From: Acherontichlamydia pituitae
GTDB lineage: Bacteria; Chlamydiota; Chlamydiia; Chlamydiales; Rhabdochlamydiaceae
Assembly (NCBI GenBank): GCA_019634675.1
Contig: JAHCAX010000001.1
Coordinates: forward strand, 186,001 to 250,000
Direction of reading: 5' to 3'
Length of the DNA stretch: 64,000 nt
Positions within the stretch are counted from its first letter, which is position 1. Every line of letters starts with the position of its first letter. The translations under genes were made by a program, and so were the position numbers. The notes beneath the pieces are model-generated. The model was not told where the DNA came from. It saw only the letters and a program-made list of their open reading frames with translations, and ran no database searches. Positions 38,110 through 46,437 of the stretch are shown piece by piece.

Positions 38110-38270
38110 ATTTTGGTTTTCTTTCATAGAGTCTTAGCGCATCTTTCGGACACTTTTTGCAAATTTCGGCACGTCCATAGGTGCCTCCAGCTATTGAACG
38201 CGCCAAAATTTGTAAAAATTGCCACGAAATCTGCACCAATAATCTATAAAATAAACCCAAAACTCAGGTT
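38103..38270. repeat. Palindromic element spanning the lipA and porin stop codons
   Basis: Left arm 38103-38130 (AACCTGAATTTTGG...) and right arm 38243-38270 (reverse reads AACCTGAGTTTTGG...) are complementary over 28 nt with few mismatches. Inner arms TTTTTGCAAATTT and AAATTTGTAAAAA extend the stem. Both convergent genes end inside the element, so it should work as a two-way terminator. Confidence 0.75.
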
Positions 38271-39423
38271 AAAAATCTAGCTGAAGCCGCGTCGTTACCC
38301 CTTGCAAAGCAACGTTTGCATTGGAATGGCGGGAGTCCCGGCCATTGTTCCCGCCTGCCGTAGCAAGCGAACGGAGGACCTGCTGGAGATTAAACCAAAC
38401 GTTCAGTTCGTACCCAACGCTGATATTCACTCCCCAATGACGGTACACCCTTCCCCAAGAAGGCCCCAAGATAATCTGCATTGTCGATGCCACACGATGG
38501 TCATGGTATTTAGGCCCTGCTACCAAATTGGATCCTGAGATGTCGTGCAAATGGTTGTCGTAGGTTCCATAGAGAAGGGCGCCTCGAGCCTGGACGAGCA
38601 TGCTGACGCCTCTGCCGAAGAACCAATCGCCCAAGATCCCGACTTGCAGGCCGCCTCCTTGAAACTGCCATTTTTGATGGATATGGCCGGGTGGATTAGA
38701 ATCCTTGTAATAGATGTTCCAATCCTGCTCGATCCAAGCGCCGATCAATCCTGAATGGAACCGGCAAAGGATTTGGTTGGAGAATTGAAACCGTTTGGCA
38801 AGGATGAGTTCGCCTAATTGGTAGCTTAAGATAATCCGGCTATGGGCGCTTTCGATGGGAGCGTTATTCGCCTGAGTATAGGTGCCCTGTAGAAAATTCG
38901 AACCGCTTGCATGGTCAGAGTCTTCGCCTGTTGGCTTGATCCAAGTATACTGTCCTTCCAGCGTCCAATAATCGGGAGAAAAAACAAAGCCGGCCGCAAC
39001 TCTTAATCCGGAAGCCCAGTCAAAGCCTACTTCCTTTAATTTCCCTGTCGCTCCAGTAAATCCGGAAGACTGTGCGTTAGTGAGGACGTAATCCAATTCC
39101 CCCTCTTCCGCTTTCCAAAACAAGTATTCCCCTCTCGCATACCATCCATGCTTATCGACACGGGGGCGGTACCGGTAAAGCCGAGCGTTAGATGCGGACT
39201 TGACGGAGTCGCTTTGGGAGATTTCCTGCTGTCCTTGGTTTTCAGCAAGCATCGGATCTTCTGTTCCATAGAACCCATATTCTTCGCTAATCTCGTCATC
39301 CTCCCAAACGAGCAACTCTCCGTCTTCCGAAATGTAAGGATCATCTTCAGAATGGCTTTCACTCCACCCTAATTGGAACACGGTCATCAAAAAAAATGGT
39401 AACGCGAACAGTAGTCCTTTCAT
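38269..39423 (-). CDS. Lpg1974-family (Legionella MOMP-like) outer membrane porin, copy 1
   Basis: 384 residues with a signal peptide (MKGLLFALPFFLMTVFQLGWS). After an acidic linker, the barrel part has the family pattern: WYARGEYLFWKAEEGELDYVLT, VGFDWASGLRVAAGF, YWTLEGQYTW, then ILSYQLGELILAKRF and a C-terminal Phe (TRLQLDF), as for outer-membrane barrel insertion. Expected to be a beta-barrel pore that replaces or supplements the classical chlamydial MOMP. Paralogous to the gene 12 bp upstream. Confidence 0.85.
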   Translation of the reverse strand: MKGLLFALPFFLMTVFQLGWSESHSEDDPYISEDGELLVWEDDEISEEYGFYGTEDPMLAENQGQQEISQSDSVKSASNARLYRYRPRVDKHGWYARGEYLFWKAEEGELDYVLTNAQSSGFTGATGKLKEVGFDWASGLRVAAGFVFSPDYWTLEGQYTWIKPTGEDSDHASGSNFLQGTYTQANNAPIESAHSRIILSYQLGELILAKRFQFSNQILCRFHSGLIGAWIEQDWNIYYKDSNPPGHIHQKWQFQGGGLQVGILGDWFFGRGVSMLVQARGALLYGTYDNHLHDISGSNLVAGPKYHDHRVASTMQIILGPSWGRVYRHWGVNISVGYELNVWFNLQQVLRSLATAGGNNGRDSRHSNANVALQGVTTRLQLDF

Positions 39424-39435
39424 TTGGCACCCTTT

Positions 39436-40647
39436 TTAAAAGCTTATTTCAAACCGTCCTGTGAACCCTTGTAAAGAAAGAGAAGCATTAGGATGGACAG
39501 ACGGCCGCGGAGCATAGGATACGCCGCTGGTGTCGCCATGCAGCTGTTCATGGAGGTTAAACCACATTGTTAGTTCATAGCCGGCAAAAAAATTGATTCC
39601 CCATCGAGAGAACATTTTGCCCCATGATGGCCCCAACGCCAACTGCAACATTGTTGCGATACGATTTTCACTAAGACGGACATTTTCAATGACTTGGGGA
39701 TTCGGCGGGAATTTTTCTGTGAACGTGCGGTTCCGATAATGCCCATAGAGCAATCCCCCTTTAATCCAACCGAATAGGCTGATCCCTTTTCCGATAAACC
39801 AGTCGTAATCCCAACCGACTTGAAGCCCTCCCCCTTGAAAGCCCCATTTCATTTGAATCTCAACTGAGGAGCCTTGAGGAGGAGTTCCGTTGTACCGGAT
39901 ATTGAAATGCTGATGGATCCAAGCCCCTGTCAAGCCGGTATAAAAACGGGCAAGCAAACGAGAAGAAATGCGCCATCGTTTTCCAAGGATGAGATCGGCT
40001 GTCTTATAAGACAGGGAAATGCGGCTGGAAGCTGATGTAGGGGTATTGAATGTCTCTTGATTCCAAACACCTCGAATCGCATTGTTGCCGCTAGCTTTTG
40101 CATGGGCCGATCCATCGGGATCGATCTGGGTGTACTGCGCCTCCAAGTCCCAGAAATCTGGGGTCAGCACGGCACCTGCAGCAACTCGAAAACCTGGCTG
40201 CCAATCGAATACCGTCGGCTTGAGATTGCCGACCGCTCCAACAGAAATATTGGGAATTTGCGGCGGGAAGTGGGTAATGACATACTCTGTTTCAGGCTCG
40301 CTTGCCTTCCAATAGAGGAAATCTCCTCTTGCGTACACATCATGCTTTGTTAATGAGGGACGGTACTCAAAGACCTTATTGTCAGGGGCTTTTTTAACGG
40401 CCGGCTGAACTTGGGCTGGGGGGCCGGCCTCTGCTACAGATGGGGCCGATCCGATGCTGTCGACTAAATGCAGCTCATAACTATCTGGTTCTTGGCCAGT
40501 TAAGGTTGCAAGAGCCCCTTTTTTCCCGTCCTTATAATAATAATGGCCGTCGAGTTTCTCACTTAAGCTTAAGTCCTCTTCTCCCCATAGAGAAGAACCA
40601 CTGAAAACGATGCCTAGAACAGCGATGAAAAATACGCTTTTCAGCAT
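39436..40647 (-). CDS. Lpg1974-family outer membrane porin, copy 2
   Basis: 403 residues with a signal peptide (MLKSVFFIAVLGIVFSGSSLWG). Same order of motifs as the neighbour: DVYARGDFLYWKASEPETEYV, VFDWQPGFRVAAGAV, FWDLEAQYTQIDPDG, ISLSYKTADLILGKRWR, GGLQVGWDYDWF, and the C-terminal FTGRFEISF ending in Phe. The pair arose by duplication. Probably cotranscribed with the gene downstream, the two being 12 bp apart. Confidence 0.85.
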   Translation of the reverse strand: MLKSVFFIAVLGIVFSGSSLWGEEDLSLSEKLDGHYYYKDGKKGALATLTGQEPDSYELHLVDSIGSAPSVAEAGPPAQVQPAVKKAPDNKVFEYRPSLTKHDVYARGDFLYWKASEPETEYVITHFPPQIPNISVGAVGNLKPTVFDWQPGFRVAAGAVLTPDFWDLEAQYTQIDPDGSAHAKASGNNAIRGVWNQETFNTPTSASSRISLSYKTADLILGKRWRISSRLLARFYTGLTGAWIHQHFNIRYNGTPPQGSSVEIQMKWGFQGGGLQVGWDYDWFIGKGISLFGWIKGGLLYGHYRNRTFTEKFPPNPQVIENVRLSENRIATMLQLALGPSWGKMFSRWGINFFAGYELTMWFNLHEQLHGDTSGVSYAPRPSVHPNASLSLQGFTGRFEISF

Positions 40648-40788
40648 GAAAAACCTTTCGGGGATAAATTTAAGGATTTATTGATAGCAAAGAAAAAATT
40701 AATCCACAACTAGTTGCTTATTGTAAAAGCTATTGAAGAAGAATTCATTCCCGTGCTAATTGAAGAAATTAGTTAACAAAGGGCAGGC

Positions 40789-42093
40789 GTGGGTTCCAAG
40801 AAAACAAAAGAATTTGAAACGGAACAGCAGGTTTCCTGCATTATTTTAGCAGGAGGCCAAGGGACCCGTTTGTTTCCTCTCACCCAGTCGCGCTGCAAAC
40901 CTGCCGTCTCCTTCGGAGGCCGCTATCGGCTGATCGATATCCCCCTTTCCCACGCTCTCAATGCCCGGATCCAAAGCGTCTATGTGATTTCCCAATACTT
41001 AGCATCAGGTCTTCACCAACATATCCTCGAAACCTACCAGCTTGACCTGTTCCGAGACTCCAGAATCTTCCTGCTCAGTCCGGAAGAAACCCTCCATCGC
41101 AAGGTCTGGTATAAGGGAACGGCCGATGCAATCCGTCAGAACTTGGAACATTTTAAAAACTCTTCAGTCGATTATTTCCTCATCCTCTCCGGCGACCAGC
41201 TCTATAATATGGACCTGCATGAAATGCTGCTCTTTGCCCAAAAAAGCGATGCCGATCTTGTCGTCGCCTCTCTTCCTGTCGAAGAAGCCGAGGCCAAAAG
41301 GATGGGGCTGCTGAACATCAATGCAAAGAACGAAATCCGTGAATTCGTCGAGAAGCCGACTGATCCGAACGTTCTCAAGAGATTCGCTGTAGAACAGGGC
41401 TTCTTAAAAAACCATCCGCATAAAAATTTGCAAGCTCAGCATTATCTAGGATCGATGGGGATCTACGTATTCAAGCGAGAGGCTTTATTTTCCCTTTTAA
41501 AAACTCCAGGCGATGACTTTGGCAAGGACTTGATCCCTTTGAAAGTCAAGGAAGGCAAAGCATCCGCCTACGTTTATACGGGATATTGGGAAGATATCGG
41601 AACAGTCGGCTCCTACTTCAAGGCGAACTTAGCCTTGACTTCCCAGAAAAACTGTTTGAACACCTACGATGAAAAAAATCCGATCTTCACCCATCCTCAG
41701 AACTTGCCGAGCCCCCTGATCAAAGAGACTGTCATTAAGGACACTTTGATCAGCCAAGGGGCCTTGATTGAGGGAAGAGAGATCACCAACAGCATCATTG
41801 GTTTTCGGGTCCATGTAAAAAAGGGAACTGTCATCCGCAATTCGATCATCATGGGCAACCATTTCTATTCTGCCCCCCTCCATCAGTCGCCGCCGCTTCC
41901 CCAAGATTTTTTCATCGGCGAGAACTGCACCATCGAGAATACCATCATCGATGAACATACGCAAATCGGAAACAATGTCCAGCTGACCAATAAAAATCGC
42001 CTCCAAAAATATGATGGGGATGGCGTTTTTATTCGGGATGGAATTATCATTGTCTCATCGGGAACAGTACTCCCAGATAATTTTGTTCTTTAA
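40789..42093 (+). CDS. glgC: Glucose-1-phosphate adenylyltransferase (ADP-glucose pyrophosphorylase)
   Basis: 434 residues from a GTG start preceded by GGGCAGG. First committed step of glycogen synthesis: ATP plus glucose 1-phosphate to ADP-glucose. Seen: ILAGGQGTRLFPLTQSRCKPAV with the catalytic Arg and Lys, SGDQLYNMD, REFVEKPTDP, LGSMGIYVF, GYWEDIGT and a C-terminal left-handed beta helix. Followed 2 bp later by a phosphoesterase gene, as I recall for Chlamydia. Confidence 0.96.
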   Translation: MGSKKTKEFETEQQVSCIILAGGQGTRLFPLTQSRCKPAVSFGGRYRLIDIPLSHALNARIQSVYVISQYLASGLHQHILETYQLDLFRDSRIFLLSPEETLHRKVWYKGTADAIRQNLEHFKNSSVDYFLILSGDQLYNMDLHEMLLFAQKSDADLVVASLPVEEAEAKRMGLLNINAKNEIREFVEKPTDPNVLKRFAVEQGFLKNHPHKNLQAQHYLGSMGIYVFKREALFSLLKTPGDDFGKDLIPLKVKEGKASAYVYTGYWEDIGTVGSYFKANLALTSQKNCLNTYDEKNPIFTHPQNLPSPLIKETVIKDTLISQGALIEGREITNSIIGFRVHVKKGTVIRNSIIMGNHFYSAPLHQSPPLPQDFFIGENCTIENTIIDEHTQIGNNVQLTNKNRLQKYDGDGVFIRDGIIIVSSGTVLPDNFVL

Positions 42094-42095
42094 TT

Positions 42096-42860
42096 ATGAA
42101 AATATGGGCTCTTTCCGATCCTCATCTTGCATTTGGGGTTCCTTCAAAGACAATGGAAGCCTTCGGTCCTGCGTGGAAAGGGTACGCCGAGAAAATCGCT
42201 GCCAACTGGAAGCGCCTCGTTTCTCCCGATGATCTTGTCTTGATTCCAGGAGATATCTCATGGGCGATGCGCCTTGATGAGGCGATCGCAGACCTGAAAT
42301 GGATCGATGCACTCCCCGGAGAAAAGATCCTTTTAAAAGGCAACCATGACTATTGGTGGAGCTCCTCATCAAAGATGGCGCAGGTCATGCCTCCTTCGAT
42401 CCGCTTTGTCCAGAACAATGCCTTGAGTTGGAACGATGTCGCCATCGGCGGATCCCGATTATGGGATACGCCCGAGTACTCGTTTAACAACTACATCATC
42501 TTCCAAGAAAATCCGCTTGCTAAGAAAAAAACGCCCGAAGAACTGGCTAAAGAAAAAGAGGAAGAGGAAAAAGTTTTTGCAAGGGAGCTTGAGCGGTTGA
42601 AGCTTTCGCTTGGACAGCTTGATCCAAAGGCGAAATTGAGGATCGCCCTTACACACTACCCTCCGATTGGTCCTGATCTTAAACCTTCCAAAGCCTCTGA
42701 AATTCTGGAACATTTTAAAATCGATATCTGCGTATTTGGCCATCTTCACAATGTCAAACAAAACTCCCTCCCCTTCGGAAAAGCTCGAGGTATTGCATAC
42801 ATATTCGCTTCGTGCGATTATATCGGCTTTATTCCGATGGAGGTGTTCTCATGGCCGTAA
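42096..42860 (+). CDS. Calcineurin-like metallophosphoesterase
   Basis: 254 residues. Metal ligands are visible in order: SDPHLAFG, PGDISWA, KGNHDYWW, ALTHYPPIGPD and FGHLHNVKQN, the complete five-block pattern of the superfamily. Substrate unknown. A charged insert (KKKTPEELAKEKEEEEKVFAREL) lies between the Asn-His and His-Tyr blocks. Overlaps the next gene by 10 nt. Related genes next to glgC occur in Chlamydia. Confidence 0.88.
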   Translation: MKIWALSDPHLAFGVPSKTMEAFGPAWKGYAEKIAANWKRLVSPDDLVLIPGDISWAMRLDEAIADLKWIDALPGEKILLKGNHDYWWSSSSKMAQVMPPSIRFVQNNALSWNDVAIGGSRLWDTPEYSFNNYIIFQENPLAKKKTPEELAKEKEEEEKVFARELERLKLSLGQLDPKAKLRIALTHYPPIGPDLKPSKASEILEHFKIDICVFGHLHNVKQNSLPFGKARGIAYIFASCDYIGFIPMEVFSWP

Positions 42861-43756
42861 GAGCTGCTACACCGATGAGCGTGGAAGAAAAATTGGTTTT
42901 CTTCACCGACAATGCCGGCAATACAATCGCTGGCACAATCTCCCGGGAGCATTCAAACTCCCCTCTTTATCCAGAAGAGTGCGAACTGCGGCCTAATACC
43001 GACAGTCCTGTTCCTTATTTAGACGCACCGTCCTCATCGGCTCTTCGCATACTTCGATTTTCTGCTACAACTCCTCTGGAAAAAGACCCAGTGGGAGCTT
43101 TGTACCTATCGATAAGAAAAGATTGCTATGAGGGGGAAACGCAACGTTTTATCTGGATCGACAGCCTTGACAACCTTTGCAAACGGGAGATCCATCAAAT
43201 TGGGCGGTCCCTCTTAGAAAAGACCGTTGAAGAAAGCTTAAGTCTTGGACTTGAAGGAAGGGTCAAAGTCATGGCTATTGCCGGTTCTCATTTGTTCTAC
43301 TTGAATTGCGGCTTTGTGCCTGAAAAAGCGGAATACGCCTATTCCGATTGCATTGCCATTACCCGTTTTCTTAAGAAATTTTTCGCTTCCAGCGACCTGA
43401 TGCAGAAAGCTTTAAAGACTTTCGATCCGTTATTGTGCGAAGCTAGGAAAATTCTTGCCTCAGAGCACAATAAAAGTTTGGAAGAGGTCGATCTTAATTA
43501 TATCAAGGACCATTGGTACTGGGATGAAAACTATCCGCTAAAGCCATCTAAAGACTACACAGTCCTGATTCAACAAACAAAAGAGGCCTTCCACTCGCCG
43601 CGACCTCATCTTTATGTCAGCATCCTCCCTCCTATCATGATGTTCCTGCCTGAAAAATCGTTGGAGATTTGGAAGCGTATCATTGCAACGCCCATCGAGA
43701 ACAAAGACGAGCGCAATGATTTATTTCGAGAGCTCCATATTCAGCATCTTATTTAA
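42851..43756 (+). CDS. GNAT-like protein, unknown substrate
   Basis: 301 residues from the ATG at 42851, which has GGAGGTG 6 nt upstream. A middle segment reads IGRSLLEKTVEESLSLGLEGRVKV, then HLFYLNCGFVPEK, resembling motif A/B of GNAT acetyltransferases (GR-x-L helix, then FY-x-x-x-GF). The N and C thirds are not recognisable. The acetyl-CoA pyrophosphate loop is not canonical, so activity is uncertain. Translationally coupled to the phosphoesterase. Confidence 0.5.
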   Translation: MAVRAATPMSVEEKLVFFTDNAGNTIAGTISREHSNSPLYPEECELRPNTDSPVPYLDAPSSSALRILRFSATTPLEKDPVGALYLSIRKDCYEGETQRFIWIDSLDNLCKREIHQIGRSLLEKTVEESLSLGLEGRVKVMAIAGSHLFYLNCGFVPEKAEYAYSDCIAITRFLKKFFASSDLMQKALKTFDPLLCEARKILASEHNKSLEEVDLNYIKDHWYWDENYPLKPSKDYTVLIQQTKEAFHSPRPHLYVSILPPIMMFLPEKSLEIWKRIIATPIENKDERNDLFRELHIQHLI

Positions 43757-43813
43757 AACTGGAAGATCTCAAATGCCCTGTAAAATCGACAGAAACTGAA
43801 TTGACGATAGGCC

Positions 43814-44794
43814 CTAAGGTTTGGATATTCCTAAAATGTGCTGCAAAGTCGCATCGGAAGGATCGACTGGCATTTGCAAGTCATGCTTGACCCGCTTTTG
43901 GATCAATTGATGGATATACTTTTCCTCTTCATCTTTATCTAAACAACGGTAGTATTCGGCGATTAGCCGGAGAAGCTGCTGGAACTGTTCTTCCGTTTTA
44001 AGAAGTTCGATTGAATGGCGGGCAGCTTGCATGAACAAGCGCACATCGCCGCGATGAACAAGGAACTTAGCGATTTCTAACAATAGGTCGAGGTCCGGCT
44101 CATCCAATAACTGCTCCAGGAGGCGCCCTGCAACGCGATTAAGCTCTTCAACATCCATGCTGGCAAATAGCCAAGCTTTCAATAAGTCAAACCACTTTTT
44201 GTCTGGAATGAACTCATAGAACGCATTGATCAGCTCAGAAGCGTAAGTTTCCTCGTCCCTTTCGATCTGGTCGGAAATATAATCATATAGAAAACCATGA
44301 AGGTCGTGAGCGCAGAATTGGGAGAGGTCCTCAAACACTTTTTCCGGGGATCCGCTTAAATCTGCTGCCTCATCAAGAATATCTTCCAAATACACGAGCG
44401 CTTTTTGAAGGGGCTCTTCATCTTCGAGGGTTCCTTGGTCATATTGCTCAATCATCTGGTCGAGCTCGTCGCAGAATATGGAGAGGGACTGATTATGCGG
44501 AAGAAGTCGGCGCCACAGCTCAAAAAGAAGCAGGTAGGAGGCATCTTGCTTATCGAGATCTTCTTCATCGACCCAAAGGCACTCGACGAGATCTTCTGGA
44601 GAATCGCAGCTTTCCGCATAGGCGGCAAAGCCTTGTTCGTCCAAGACAATTCCTAAGTCTTTTAACCGAGAAAAGAGCTTATTGGTCGGCAGCGATCGGT
44701 AATCTTCAACTTGCCACAGCTTTACTTTGATTTTAGGATCCTCAAGCCAGCTGATCCGTAGCAGATTAAAAAGAGCCCTTCCGCGTAGCTCCAT
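43814..44794 (-). CDS. Acidic helical-repeat-like protein, unknown function
   Basis: 326 residues from the ATG at 44792-44794, which follows TTGGAGA; an upstream start would add 18 residues and has no site. Very acidic and helical (LEDILDEAADL, LLEQLLDEPDLDLLLEIAKFL), with repeated pairs of amphipathic helices suggesting a TPR- or HEAT-like solenoid. No signal peptide. No family recognised. Convergent with the GNAT-like gene; the 57-bp gap holds a short remnant resembling the caattgcaaaact repeats. Confidence 0.55.
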   Translation of the reverse strand: MELRGRALFNLLRISWLEDPKIKVKLWQVEDYRSLPTNKLFSRLKDLGIVLDEQGFAAYAESCDSPEDLVECLWVDEEDLDKQDASYLLLFELWRRLLPHNQSLSIFCDELDQMIEQYDQGTLEDEEPLQKALVYLEDILDEAADLSGSPEKVFEDLSQFCAHDLHGFLYDYISDQIERDEETYASELINAFYEFIPDKKWFDLLKAWLFASMDVEELNRVAGRLLEQLLDEPDLDLLLEIAKFLVHRGDVRLFMQAARHSIELLKTEEQFQQLLRLIAEYYRCLDKDEEEKYIHQLIQKRVKHDLQMPVDPSDATLQHILGISKP

Positions 44795-44922
44795 GAGTAT
44801 TCTCCAAAAATAAAAAAATCTTATGAACGCTAATAAGGATACTTCCAACCAGAATATCTCGTCAATGTTATTGCCGTAATTTCTCAGTGGAACAAATCAA
44901 GTCCTGGATTTAAACTCTGCTC

Positions 44923-45438
44923 ATGGCCAAGTTTAGACACGCTAAAAAAAAACAAAGTTTTTTGCTCTTAGAGCTCTTAATAGCGCTCTCATTGTTCATC
45001 CTTTGCGTTCTGCCGCTTGTTGAACTCCCCTTTAAAGCATTAAGCGCGGAGATCAAAAGCTGCCAAAGAATGCAGCTGCAGCGCCTTGCTGACCTTGCCT
45101 TTGCCGATATCGAGGCCCAGCTCTTCCAAAACCAGATTTCATGGGATGAGCTCAGTTGCAAACGGAATGAAAAAACACAGCTGGTAAAAGATATTCAGGC
45201 AGTTCAGCTCAAAGGAATTGGCAAGCGGGACTTTGAAAGGACCTGCCTCATTTGGACAGCTCGCAGGAAAGAAGGAAAGAACCAGGAACAGCACCGACTG
45301 ATCACCATCGAGCTCGAATACAAGTCGATCAACGATCCCGATTTTTTCCCAACAATAAAATCTTCGACCAACAAAATTGTCTTCCGCCACCAAGTCTACG
45401 TGGCTAGAATCCCCGCCAGCTCAGCAAAAACAGGGTGA
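44923..45438 (+). CDS. Type II secretion pseudopilin-like protein (minor pseudopilin)
   Basis: 171 residues. The N terminus, KKQSFLLLELLIALSLFIL, has the prepilin shape: a short basic leader, then a hydrophobic helix with a Glu at position five from the likely cleavage site. The remainder resembles a small pseudopilin head. It may be a GspI-type minor pseudopilin of a type II secretion system. In Chlamydia, gsp genes lie near the pepP-mutL pair; here pepP-mutL is 10 kb downstream. Weak ribosome binding site. Confidence 0.6.
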   Translation: MAKFRHAKKKQSFLLLELLIALSLFILCVLPLVELPFKALSAEIKSCQRMQLQRLADLAFADIEAQLFQNQISWDELSCKRNEKTQLVKDIQAVQLKGIGKRDFERTCLIWTARRKEGKNQEQHRLITIELEYKSINDPDFFPTIKSSTNKIVFRHQVYVARIPASSAKTG

Positions 45439-45536
45439 ATCAAGATTTGATCTTTGATAGTTCTTCCTGACTGAGCGCTTGCCTAAATTAAGAGCATCGG
45501 TCCTTCTGATTGCATTCTTTCCAATAAGCTTCTATA

Positions 45537-45708
45537 AGAGACTGTTAACGAATTTAGTTTCTGTCGATTTTTTGGACTTTTTCAGGAAATTTTCCGTTCG
45601 TTTGTTGGGGGTTATATCAGCTTTCGTATATTACCCCCAACAAACGGACGCAAAATTTGCGAAAAATTCTTAAAAAAGCGACGAAACCTAAATCCGTTAA
45701 CAGTCTCT
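45537..45708. repeat. Palindromic miniature element, family A, intact copy (172 bp)
   Basis: Arms of about 75 bp: AGAGACTGTTAACGAATTTAG at the left end, with its imperfect inverse at the right end; the innermost arms TTTGTTGGGGG and CCCCCAACAAA enclose a short loop (45612-45631). No coding capacity. A second copy at 57756-58099 carries an insertion in its loop. Confidence 0.88.
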
Positions 45709-45753
45709 AAGGCACGAGAAACCGCCTATCATTGAGGATTACAGGAGTATTAT

Positions 45754-46317
45754 ATGTGGTTCCGAAAATTTATCATTGCTGCGCTTCTTGCAGCCTTTTC
45801 CGTTTCGGTTTCGTTTACATCCGATTATCAGATCGAATATCAATATCCAGCAATGGAGAAAGCCCTTCAGTTGGAGCATAAGGGGACATTAAAGCAAAAA
45901 GACAATGGGTATCTCTATGTTGAAGTATCTAGAGGCTACATTGCTGAAATCCTTCCTCTCATTGAAGCTCCAGGAAATCTAGTGCCTCCACGCCATTGCA
46001 CAAGCAAGAAAGGAATTGGCCCGCACATCAGCGTGATCTATGAGAATGAGCTCATAGACAATGAGATTTGGGAAATCAAGGAGCTCGGACAAGAGTTTAC
46101 GTTTTCAGTCATTAATCTTCGTACTGTGAAGGTCAGCAAAGATGGAAAAATGAAAAAACTGTGGCTGCTGGCAGTCTCTTGTCCAGAGCTGGAAAACTTG
46201 CGGACCCACTACGGCCTTTCGCCGAAGCTCAAAGGTCATGACTTCCATATTACGATCTGCACACAAGTTCCGGGTAAACCATCTATCGGCGAAGTTGAAA
46301 TTCCCGATGCAGCTTAA
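45754..46317 (+). CDS. Exported 2H-phosphoesterase-like protein
   Basis: 187 residues, AGGAG 7 nt before the ATG. A signal peptide (FIIAALLAAFSVSVSFTS) is followed by a domain with two His-x-Ser/Thr motifs, GPHISVIYE and DFHITICT, about 80 residues apart, the signature of the 2H phosphoesterase superfamily (2'-5' RNA ligase / cyclic phosphodiesterase). Such enzymes open 2',3'-cyclic or 2'-5' phosphodiesters. A signal peptide on this fold is unusual and suggests periplasmic or secreted action. The two motifs are clear; activity is inferred. Confidence 0.65.
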   Translation: MWFRKFIIAALLAAFSVSVSFTSDYQIEYQYPAMEKALQLEHKGTLKQKDNGYLYVEVSRGYIAEILPLIEAPGNLVPPRHCTSKKGIGPHISVIYENELIDNEIWEIKELGQEFTFSVINLRTVKVSKDGKMKKLWLLAVSCPELENLRTHYGLSPKLKGHDFHITICTQVPGKPSIGEVEIPDAA

Positions 46318-46437
46318 AGCGCAAAAACGGCTACCGATCAGACAATGGCCGGGCCTCCTAGACAAATAAAAAACTAGAATAAAATTTTTTTTATTTGCAT
46401 GTTGAGATTGAGCGAAAATCTCATTTTTTGGAGAGCT

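Noticed and set aside
45537..45708. Family A element as a structured regulatory RNA
   Set aside because: A second copy elsewhere in reverse orientation and interrupted by an insertion fits a mobile palindrome better than a conserved cis-regulator.
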